Assembly (NCBI GenBank): GCA_002007465.1
Contig: LNAC01000003.1
Span: forward strand, 9,399,515 to 9,463,514
Direction of reading: 5' to 3'
DNA: 64,000 nucleotides
From: Ailurus styani
Taxonomy: Eukaryota; Chordata; Mammalia; Carnivora; Ailuridae
Under the pieces are notes generated by a model. The model made no database searches and was not told the DNA's origin. It was given only the letters and a program-made list of their open reading frames with translations. This document shows, one piece after another, positions 40,301-52,300 of this stretch (positions within the stretch are counted from its first letter, which is position 1; each line of letters starts with the position of its first letter). Made by a program: the position numbers and the translations under genes.

Positions 40301-43300
40301 GAATTTATGACAGATTGGAAGTAAGGGTTGAAAGAGGGGGTGGGTATCACAGGTGAATCCTAATGGTCTGGCTTGGGTCATTGGCGGTGGCACCATTTAA
40401 AATAATAAAAAAAAATTGTAAGCTGTCGGATTTTGTTTTGTTTCTTGGTGAGGGAGGGTTGTTGGGGAAGATGTCATTTAGATTTGAACCTGCTGAGCTG
40501 CAGACATCCTTGAGATATCCAAGTAGACATGGCGAATAACAGTAGATGTGTATGTCTGGATCTCAGCAGAGTTCAGCTCGAGGCAGAGATTTGGTGGTCA
40601 TGAGCAAACAGTTGGTATTCGAAATCATTAAAGTGAGTGTGAAATTGAGAGGAAAGATAGCACATTCCCATCTGGACATACTGACTTGGAAGTATCTCTG
40701 AGAAATCCAAATAAGGTCTTGGACAGAAATTAGAGATATGATGATGGATGTTATATTCTGTGAAAGAGGAGGTAATAACAGTGCCTGGAGGGAGAAGAGA
40801 TGGGCTTTGAGGAGTAGGGTGACAACCTATTTTAGGCCTAGCTGTTTTGAAGAATCAAGAGGAGGACCAGGTGGGGATAAATGTAAGATGGCACAGGTGC
40901 TGGACACGCTCTTCATGTGTTCTCCATGTGGTTGTTGCCTTTGTTAAGCAAATCATCGTTGCCTTGAAGGAGAAAATTAATACAACAGGTTTTTGGTTTT
41001 TTTTTTACGATTTATTAATTTGAGAGAGAGAGAGAGGAGAGAGTGTGAGCAGGGGGAGGGGCAAAGGGAGAGAGAGAGTGAGAATCTCAGGCAGACTCCA
41101 TGCTGAGGGTGGAGCTCCACACAGGGCTCAATCCCACGACCCTGAGATCCTGACCTGAACCGAAATCAAGAGTCAGAGGCATAGCTGACTGAGCCACCCA
41201 GGCGTCCCAGTACAATAGATTTTTCTCTTTTAATTTTCTTTCTCTCCTCTTCCTTTTCCTTCTCTTCTTTTTCCCTTGGTTCCCTCTCTCCTCCCCCCCC
41301 CTTCCTCTCACGCTCCCTCCTTTTCTTTCCTCCTCCTCTTACTTATCCTGCTCCTCCTCCTCCTTTTCCTTCTTCTTTGGAGTTCTCTTTGTAGTTAAGC
41401 AGATCCATACTGATCTAACTGACTCCAGGCACTCCCCCATGCTCCTGGCACACAAAGAAGAGCAATTGGAGTAGAGTGTTGAAGAACATTGACGTGACTG
41501 TGTTTGCATTCTAGCTTTGCATTCACTAGCTTAGGAAAGGCTCTTGTATGCCCTGATATTCAGTTTTCTCATTTGTTAATGGCGATACTAATAGTACCTT
41601 ATAAAGGGAGTTGTTAAGATAGTTAAATAAGGTCAAGTATGTCAAACTTTATTACAGTTCTGGGTGCACTATAAATGCTCAGAAAAATGTACTTATTAAA
41701 TTCTACCTTTATGTTTTCCTTTTGAATCTGAGGCTTTTGTAATTATTCCTTTAATTCACAAATATTTGGTAAGATGGCACAGAACAATGAAAAATGATTA
41801 TTTGAGTATCCAGCCCATTCAGGGAACTATGATAGTTGATGAGGTGTCTACAAAAAGAAGCATAAGGGGATTTCTTTAATCTTAAATCTACAATCTTAGA
41901 CACCAAGTCAGAAAGAGAAGCTGTCCCACTTTTTTCTCAAAAAGTATCCTCAAAAAATTTTGTACAGAGGTGCATATATTATTATTTTACTTTGTTTTCA
42001 CTTATTTTAAATTAGTTTTTAAAATTTTTTATTTTATTTATATTCAATTAATTAAATTAATTAATTAGTGTATTATTATTTTTTTTTTTTTTTTAAATTT
42101 TATTTTTATTTATTTCACAGAGGGAGAGAGATTACAAGTAGGCAGAGAGGCAGACAGGGAGAGAGAGGGGGAAGCAGGCTCCCTGCTGAGCAGGGAGCCC
42201 GATGCGGGCCTCGATCCCAGGACCCTGGGATCATGACCTGAGNTAGTGTATTATTAGTTTCAGAGGTAGAGTTCAGTGATTTATCATTTTCATAGAACAC
42301 CAGTGCTCACTGCATCATGTGCCCTCCTTAATGCCCGTCACCCAATTTCCCCATCCTCCCACTGCCCCCTGCAAACAACCGTCAGTTTGTTTCCTGTAGT
42401 TAAGAATCTCTTATGGTTCGTCTCCCTCTATGATTCTGTCTTATTTTATTTTTCCACTCCTTTCACCTATAATCCTTTGTTTTATTTCTTAAGTTACATA
42501 AATGAGATCATGTGATAATTGTCTTTCTGTGATAGACTTATTTCACTTAACATAATACCGTCTAGTTCTATCCATGTCATTGCAAAAGGTCAGATTTAAT
42601 TTTTTTGATGGCTGAGTAATATTCTGTTGTGTGTGTGTATGTGTGTGTATATATATAACATGTGTATATATATACATACACATACATACATATATATTCA
42701 TATATATACCACATCTTCTTTATCTATTCATCTGTCAGTGAACATCTGGGCTTTTTCCATAGTTTGGCTTTTGTGGATATTGCTGCTATAAACATTGGGG
42801 TGCGGGTGCCCCTTCAGATCACTACATTTGTATCCTTTGGGTAAATACCTAGTAGTGCAATTGCTGAGTCATATTTTAAATTATTTTAATGAATACTTTA
42901 ACAAATATTGTTTGGCCTTTTTCTTTTAACATTATTCTTTCTATCCTACATTGTTAACATTACATTGACTTTAGAGTTAAATTATATTTTACCAATATGC
43001 TGAGCATGTTAAATTCTCTCTTTAGGAAGAACACATCATTTCATGAGCTCCAAGAAATCAAGATTCTTGCTCAATTTTTAAATGATGTTGTAAATATTTC
43101 AAGCATTGGTTTGGCATATTCTCAGAGCCCAAATTGGCAATGTCTCCCAGGCAGTTACAATATCCACCGTCTCATGTTACAATCACTTACGTATCCAGAA
43201 AGGTAAGAAAACTAAATTTTGATTTCAGTATATAATCTTTTAAGCTTGAAAATATTGGTATGCTAAGAAATGTTTTAAGACTTTATGTATTCAAATATCT

Positions 43301-46300
43301 GTTTATTGTATATTTCAGGTTATATTTTACATAAATATTAGAATATCTAAAAGGTACAAAATGTACCTTTTTAAAAATGAAAATTAGTTTGAATGAAACT
43401 TAGTTTGGAATCACATTACCTAAGCAAAGAAAAAGCGCAATCATTTCATTAGACACAATAAAAATGAAAAATAAAAAATGAGACCAATATCTGTCTTAGA
43501 AGTTGATCAATAATTTCTTATATATACATATATATTCACAGAGTGGTTGAGATTCCTTTTATACAATTCTTTAGATAGGGCTCAATGGCTAAAAACTGTA
43601 TAATGAGGTATATGGTCACAGAAGATAGAAGTCATCATGCTTTCAATGATTTTTCTCTTTCTCTAAAATTTATTTTTATTTGGAAAGAGAAAAAAATCTA
43701 TTTTCATTTTTTGTATCTAAGATTCTACATATCACTGGAAATTCAATCCCAAGAGTATGCTGGCAGAAGTGAAGTTCTAGCATATATATGATAACAGCAT
43801 GAGGGAAATCTGACTCTACACTTATATGTCTTGGTTTGTCTGTTATATCACAAATATCTCCATTCCACATCATGACTTGATTTTTTTTTTTGAAGATGAT
43901 AGACTCCAGCAGTATTTTTCTTTGTCTATTTAATATGCTTTTCTTAGTTACGTGTTCTCATAATGGAAGAGGTTTTCCTACTATCCTTGTCCCCACGATA
44001 TTGATGCATGTGTTCACCATGCCAGAATTCATATTCCCACACAAACACCTCTGTGAAAGCACTAACAACCACTAAGACCTCTTTAATGAATTGACCATCT
44101 GTCTATCTGGATATGTGACATGTGATTTGTTCCAATCATGAGAGTCAACTGAGAGCCAAGAGCAATGGGTTTGTGGATTGCTAGAAATCTTTCTTCTATT
44201 TAGCTGACAGCAGAGCTTTCTTTTTAGTTCTCTTTATGTTTCTGTATTTATATATTTGATTCCCTAATTACCTTTCTATGAATGTTGCACATAGTAAATA
44301 AGAATTTTTGGAGAATAAAAATAATAAATGATAAGAATATGCATTTAGATGAGGTCTCTATCAGAAGAGGTGAATTGGAGGGAGGGGTCACCTGGATGGC
44401 TCAGTCATTTAAGTGTCTGCCTTCCCAGGGTCCTGGAATTGAGCTCCACATCAGGCTCCCTGCTCAGCAGGGGAGTCTGCTTTTCCCTCTCCCTCTACCC
44501 CTGCTCATGTTCTCTCTCTCTCACTCCCTCTCTCAAGTAAGTAAATAAAATCTTTAAAAAAAGAAGGAGGAGAAGGAGGAGGAGATGATGGAGATGATGA
44601 GATGATGATAATGGCTCCTGGCTTAGCTTCATTCAAAGGACCAAGTGCATTTCTGTGCTAGCTCTTGGCTTTGTCATTCACATTGTTTCATCCTGAGTCT
44701 TTATAATCCCAACTTGGCTATACTTGATTCCAAATTCAAATTCCATGAGGATGGGTGGGAAAAGAGTTTCTAAAGTCTCTTTGCATGTCATTGACTTTGG
44801 CTGGGCAAGTACATACCTTTGAACCTCACACTGTGGTCAGAGAAGTAGATTCTTCTGATTGGCCAGGGAAATAAGTCCTTTGATTTATGCTTACTGTGTG
44901 ACAAGATGGGATCAAATTCAATCAGAGTTTATACTGAGAGTAGGATGAAGAATGTTAAAGGTAATATTACCAGAGACGATAATATGACCTCTAAGGTGAA
45001 AAAAATAACAAGACACTACAGAAAGACTGAAAATATTTTGATAATACAGACAAAACATTAATTAAAAGTAGATTGGCTCATAATTTATCTTACTGAAGTT
45101 AGATATTGATTTAACAACAATAAAAAACCTCAATATAATTTTGATTATATTTTGAGGCAGTTAACCCATGAATGAAACCAATAAATGAATAGCTAAGCTG
45201 GATCACTTAAATTCAGTTTTTTCAAGATGTGAATACTTCAGATGATTTTGGGGTAAGTTAGGTTTTTGAAGTGGTTATATTTATTGTTCTGGATAGCTAT
45301 AATGTAATATTTCACCTGATAAGACAACTTGAGCTTGAACATTGTAGTAACTCCTCAAATAATTTACTACAATATATCATGGACGGTTGACGTATAACTT
45401 TAGACATGTTGTCCTTTTTCAAATTAGTTAAATATTTAAATCGATAATTTTGAAGCTTTGTCCTGAATGCCTTACTTACTTCCTGTTAACTTCCCTATTT
45501 ATTTAGCATTGCATTTAGTTGATAATTTCAATGCTTAGTAAACCGTTTTCAAGATGAATAAAAGTGGTTAAGTGTGTTTAGATTTACTACATCCCAGACA
45601 CTGCTTTTGCAACCTTTGCAACACCTCTCTGAGGTGTTTTCTTCGTTTTATTAGTGAGAGAACAGAAACTGAGAAGCTTTCTGTAACAAGTCTAAGGTTG
45701 CTCAGATGAGAAGTGCCTTTGCAATGATTTGAAGTCAGAGTTTTCTTGGGTTTTTAATGTTGTTGTTTTCTTTTCTTTTAGTTGCTGTTATTTTGATAGG
45801 AATAAACATTTTTTTCACTAATTAATATAGTGATTTATTCCCATTGTGGAGTGTTCAGAAACTATAATTCAAATGTAATGCTACAACCAGAAGGTATCAC
45901 TGTTAATATATTGTCATGCTTACTTATCACCACACATGTGACAAGTGAATCATGAATCTAATTATTTACATTAAATTGATAAGCCAGCTTTCTGTGCAGG
46001 GTCATGCATTTTGAGCTGCCGGCATTACTGTTCGCATAGATACCGAGATGAACGTAATGTACTTGGAGCCGCAGGATACCAGGGACCTGATTAGAAGCAT
46101 TTTTTTCTTCCAAAATATAAATTAATGGCTGCCATTATATTCTCTTTTGTGGGATTTTCAAATTAGTCTTTCCTTTATTGTTAGGCATTTTGGTGCTTTT
46201 TCTTCCCCCCAATGCTTGCTTATCATAAATACTGACTATCGATGCATAGAAAACTATCTGCACGGTAAACAGTTTCCTTGTTCTATATTCATAGAAGGAA

Positions 46301-49300
46301 CATCAAGGAGGAGGAATATTTTCAAATCTTCCACCCCAGCACATGATGTTCACACCTTGATATAGGTGAACCAAGTTTGAATGTACAAATTGAGCCTATA
46401 GACAGTGGTTGCTTTCTCCTTTTTAAGTCCCTTATAAGGGGAAAGGAAAGGGGGAAAAGGCAGACAGACGCGTCCACTATTATATGTGACTCCCTATCTT
46501 CTTAATCATTTTTGCAGACAGCTATTGTACACAATTTATTCATTGGTTAATAGGTAAAAAAAAATAGGGTAAAGTAGTTGGAAATGCTATAGAGCAAAAA
46601 ATAAGCATGCATGTAATTTCAATTTTATCTGAAATCTTAACAGTGGATAGGCAATGAAAATTTACTAAATTTATAAAATTTAGATGTAGTTGTTTCTACT
46701 CGGGGCAAGGAGGTGGGGAACCAAAAATACATTTTGTGGTTAGCAAAACTCTTAACATTCCTTGCTGGCTGGCGATGCCAGCAGATGCTTGGATGAAATG
46801 TCTGCTTTAAGTTTAATTACCTAGATAATTGCCGTAACCATTTAGCTGCTTTTCCTATTTAGATCTGTCCATACAGATAATGTGCAATTAATGAGAATTA
46901 GCGCTGCCAAATTATGGGGAATGAGAGTTTTAAAAATGTGACGCCTTATGGTCCAGATAAACTGTGTATGCATTCAACCAGTAATGATCTCTCTGTAACA
47001 GACTCTGATACTACAGCGTACTTCCCCTTCAGGGCGTTTCCAGGAGAGTGGGGCCTTTGAATTTAGAGACTGAGAGAAATATTCACAGTGGAGGTGACCT
47101 GGGATGACTTCCTGAGAGAAGTTGGACTAAAGCTACTTTTTAAAACTTGACCGAACGGTAAAATGTACTCTTTTTGGTATACGGTTCTATGAGTTTGGAT
47201 ACATCCAGAGTCATGTAATGACCATCACGTTCAAGATACAGGACATTTTCATCAATGACAAAAACTGTCTTGGGCTAACCCCCTTATTTTCAACCCCACC
47301 CCTACTCCCTGTCAACCACTGTCTCCAGTTTTGCCTTCTCCAGACATCATATAAAAGGAGTCGTGATAGTATGTAGCCTTTCGAGTATGGCTTTTTCCAC
47401 TTAGCTTTGTACATTCAAACTTGATGTGTTTTGTTGCTTATACCAGTGAAATGCTATTGATGAATAGTGTTCCATTGTATGTATATACCACAGTTCGTTT
47501 ATCCGCTCGCCAGTTTGAAGACATATGGTTTGTTCACAGTTTTTGATATCTATCTATGGATAAAGCCAACATAAATATTTGCGTATAGGTTTTTATGTGA
47601 GCATAAGTTTTCATTTCTCTTGGATAAATACCTAGAAGTGAAATAGCTGGGTCATACTGTAAGTGTATGTTTAACTTTAGAGGAAACTGCCAGACTGTTT
47701 TCCAAAGTGACTGTACATTTTGCATTCCCACTGGCACTTAGCAGAGTTCCACTGCTCTCCCGCATCATCAAAGACTGCTCCTTCCCCAGTGTATTTGTGG
47801 TTTGGTTTTTGTTTTCCCCAATCTAATAGTTGTATAGAGATTGTGTTTTTATTTTATTTATTTATTTTTAAAAGATTTTACTTATTTATCTGACAGATAG
47901 AGAGAGATAATAAGCAGGCAGAGCAGCAGGCAGAGAGAGAGGGAGAAGCAGGCTCTCCACTGAGCAGGGAGCCCTGTGTGGGCCTCGATCCCACGACCCT
48001 GGGATCATGACCTGAGCCAAAGGCAGATGCTTACCCAACTGAAACACCCAGGTGCCCCTGGATTGTGTTTTTAATCTGGATTTCTCAAATGACAAGTGAT
48101 GTTGATGGCTTCTGCCATTTAATTGAGGATATTTACATCATTTAGTTAAATGTGATTATTGATATGGTTGGGCTTAAACCTATCACCTTACCACTTTGTT
48201 TTCTATTTGTCCCATCTATTCTTCATGCCCAGTTTTGTCATTGTGTGACTTTTGGATAAAGAGGAGTCTTATGATTACATTTTATTTCCTTATTGTGGTA
48301 TTATTATTATTATTATTAACTCTTTAATTATTTTAGTGGTTTCTTTGGGCTTTATATTATAATCCTTAATTTATCAGAGTCTACATTCAAGTGAATTTTA
48401 CCACTTCACATTTAACATGAGAATTTACAGTAGAATAATTTCATTCTCCCATCCTAGTTTTTGTGTTGTTGTTGTTGTTGTTAGCATACATTTTACTTGT
48501 ACATATGCTAAAAACTCTGTAATACAGTGTACCATTTTTGTTTAAAGAATCACTCCATTAAAGAGATAGAAATAATTAGGAAAAGTCACCATTTCTGGTG
48601 TACTTCTAACTATTACGTGGATGCATATTTTTTATGTGGTATAATTTACCTTTGGGCTAAAGGAGCTCCTTTAAGGTTTTTTGTTTATTTGGTTGGATTT
48701 TGTTTTGTTTTATGTGGTAGTGTGGGTCTGCTGGTGTGAATTCTTTCAACTTTTGTGTATCTGAAAAAGTCTTTATGATACCTTCGTTTTGAAAAATTGT
48801 TTTTCTTGGGACACCTGGGTGGCTCAGTTGGTTAAGCAGCTGCCTTCAGCTCAGGTCATGACCCCAGGGTCCTGGGATCGAGTCCCGCATCGGGCTCCTT
48901 GCTTCGCGGGGAGCCTGCTTCTCCTTCTGCCTTTGCCTGCCACTCTGCCTGCTTGTGCTCTCTCTCTGACAAATAAATAAATAAAATTTTTTTAAAAAAT
49001 CATTTTTCTGGATATAGATGTTTAGTTTGACAGGGTTTTTTCTGCTTTGTTTCTTGTGGATTTTTTTTTTAAGTTCAGTTAGTTAAAGATATTGCTGGAC
49101 TGTCTTCTACCATGAATTGATCCTTATGAGAAATCTATTACTCTCCTTCCTTTGTTCTAGTGAAGATTATATGCATTTTTTTCCCTCTGGCTGGCCTTAA
49201 GATTGTCTCCTTACCACTGATTTTAAGGAGTTTGGTTATGATGTTTCTTGTAATTTTCTTCATACCTCTTGTGTTTGGCATTTGTTGACCCAGAGGTTTA

Positions 49301-52300
49301 TAGATTTCATCTAAAATTGTAATTATTTTAGGGCGCCTGGGTGGCTCAGTGGGTTAAAGCCGCTGCCTTCGGCTCAGGTCATGATCCCAGGGTCCTGGGA
49401 TCGAGGCCCGCATCGGGCTCTCTGCTCAGCAGGGAGCCTGCTTCCTCCTCTCTCCTCTCTCTCTGCCTGCCTCTCTGCCTACTTGTAATCTCTCTCTCTG
49501 TGTCAAATGAATAAATAAAAATTTAAAAAAAAACTTTTAAAATTGTAATTATTTTTTGAAATATATTTTTCCAAGTCTCTTCTTTCTCCTTTCCCTTTGG
49601 GGACTCGAATTTCAAGTTCATTCGGCTGCTTGAGGTTATCCCACATCTCACTGGTGCTCTGTCAATTTTTAAATTTCATTTTCTCTCTGTATTTTATTTT
49701 GAATAGTTTCTGTTGCTATGTCTTCAAGTTCACTATTATTCTGCAATGTTTAATCTGCTATTAATCCCATCCAGGGTATTTTTGTTCTCAGACATAGTAG
49801 TTTTCACCTGTGGAAGTTTGATTGAGATCTTTTTATATCTTTCATGTCTCTATTTAATTATTTGAACACATGGAATAAAGTTATAATAATTCTTTTAATG
49901 TCCCCTGCTGATTCTCACATCTGTGCTAGTTCTGGGTTGGTTTCAGTGGCAACCCCCAGATGGGCCCATTTCCCTGCTTCTTTGAGTGCTTGATAATTCG
50001 TGATTAGATGACACAGTTTGTGCATTTTATGATGCTGGGTGCTCTATATTTTTATATTCCTATATATATTCTTCAGGTTTATTCTGAAGATGTTAAGTTC
50101 TTATAAACAAGTTGATTCTTTTAGGTCCTGCTTTCAAGATTTATTAGGCAGACCTGGAGTAGTTTAGGGTTAATTACTCCCACTACTGAAGCAAGAACCT
50201 CCCATGTGCTTTCCCCAGTGACCTTTAAAATACTGGCTTTTCCCATCTGGCTAGGAACCTGCTCCTGCGTTAGTGCTAAAAACGTTGTGGAACTTTTATT
50301 TTTTAATTTTTTTATGTTTTTAAATATATTATTATTTATTTGCTAAAGAGAGAGAGTACAAGCAGGGAGAGTGGCAGGCAGAGGGAAAGGGAGAAGCAGG
50401 CTCCCTGGAGAGCAAGGGGAGCCCAATGTGGGACTCAATCCCAGGACCCTGAGATTATGACCTGAGCCAAAAGCAGTCGCTGAACCAACTGAGTCACCCA
50501 GGCGCCCTTATGTAACTTTTAAAAACAATATTATAAGCTTGGATGTGGTGATATATTGCACAAAAGCTCTGGGGAATTTTTTCAAATAGGTTTATGTATG
50601 TCTTATTATTTGAAATAATTCATGGATTAAAATAAAACAAATGAATTATGTTTGAATTTTAGAGTTTTTTGTCACAGGCTTCTTTTATTATATTAGATAC
50701 TTTATTAAAGTAATGTACTCATTTCACTGGTTAAGCATTAAAGTAAAGCATTAGAAATGCAATATTCAGTGCCTTTTTTGAAATAAAAAATATATTAATC
50801 TTTGCATGGTAGTTGAACATATAACACAAGTTTTCTTCTAAATTATAGTTTTTAAAAATTTGTACTAGTTGGAGAGAAGGAACTATTAATAATATAGAAT
50901 AAATGATGTCAAACTCAGAGCCATGGCAGAGGACGTAGATAGGCTTTCTACAGTGTAAAAATCAAGAAAATTCATTTTTCTCAACATTTTGGTGAAAGTT
51001 AACTTTAGGGAGGCATTGTAAACCTGCCTACACTGTATTGTAGTGCTTGCAAAGATTTTGTAAATATTTTATATTGTAAATATTGAATATTTAATTTAAA
51101 AATATGCATTTATTATATTACTGATTGACCATATCTTAATGGAAATGGGGTTGTGAGCTTTTCTTGTGGAACGGAAATAAAAATCACACATGCCTTGATA
51201 TTATATTGTAAATATGTGAATATGATGATTAAGGCTGAAGTAATTTGCCTATTAAGAAGTCTAATGACAAACTTGTCCTACTGTGACTACTGAAAAATGA
51301 GGCGTATCAGGGAGATGCAGAACAGTGAAGGCATATTCAGTGATCAAGGGATATAGCAGGTTAGATAAAGAATTGACATAAGTATATACACAGTTGTTTG
51401 GAAAAGTGGTGAAGTCATTCCCACACTTACTTCTTAATAAAGAAGGAAGGTTGATGATCTTTGATAACATAACAAAAAGCTACTTTTACTGACACCTAAT
51501 ACTCTTACAAGATTGAAGTATTACCATTTTACACTTACTGTTACAATATTAAAATTAAAATTCAAGATGCCTTATTACTTCTTTTTTTATTAACATATTT
51601 TTACTTCTTTTTTATTTTTATTTTTTTATTTTTTTACTAACATATAAGATGCCTTTATTATTTATTTCAATGGAAGATACTGTAGTAGTCTGTATCAGTG
51701 TTTATAATAAAAAATGAATGTCTATATTTCATTACTTTTAAACACATTAGCAAATGTAGAAAATTGAGTTGTTTAAAAATTGAATAACTTAACCTAAAAA
51801 TGCTTTTGAATATTTAAAAAACTTGTTCGATGGTGTCCTAACCAAGCTAGAAGGAGCCAGGGAACAATGCTTGAACTAGAGCAATGCATTTGTCAAGGAA
51901 AGTGGAGCTATCAGCACTTGTGCTGCTGAATTGCCCCTTTTCCTTGTCTAAGTTGCTTTGCTCACATAGGAAATTTCCATTTATTTCAACCGTTTTTTTC
52001 TTTAATTCCTTTCCTGAACTTTAACCAGTCTTTTCTTATCCTACTTGATTACCTTTTTAAGGATTTTAAGGTTTGTTTTTTTTAAGACATTAACAGGTAG
52101 ATAAAAACTAGACAAGGTGCTTGATTCATCACAGTGACTTGACGTTTCAGAAGTCTTCAAATGCTAAATACACAATCTCCCCAAGATACAGAATTCTCTA
52201 CTGATTATCATCTCCACTTTAGTAGGTGGAAAAGAGAACTGATTAGATTATTAGAAAATCTGTGTATACAATTAAGCTCCATTCTTTAATGGTGCCTGTC

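Larger units (their letters stand above)
48180..50620 (-). repeat. Old L1M 5'-region segment (three SINEs inside)
   Basis: Words such as CTGAAAAAGTCTTTATGATACC, GCTGGACTGTCTTCTACCA, GTTGACCCAGAGGTTTATAG and CTGTTGCTATGTCTTCAAG fit the reversed 5' region of ancient L1M. It may belong to the same element as 47130-48110. (TTG)n at 48464-48482. Confidence 0.65.

Noticed and set aside
46147..46365. Possible extra LIPI exon after a pyrimidine-rich 'gttag'
   Set aside because: The peptide matches nothing in LIPI, and exon 9 joins exon 10 in phase without it.
47534..47737. 67-codon - strand ORF
   Set aside because: L1 ORF2 relic ([10 protein letters not shown] motif).
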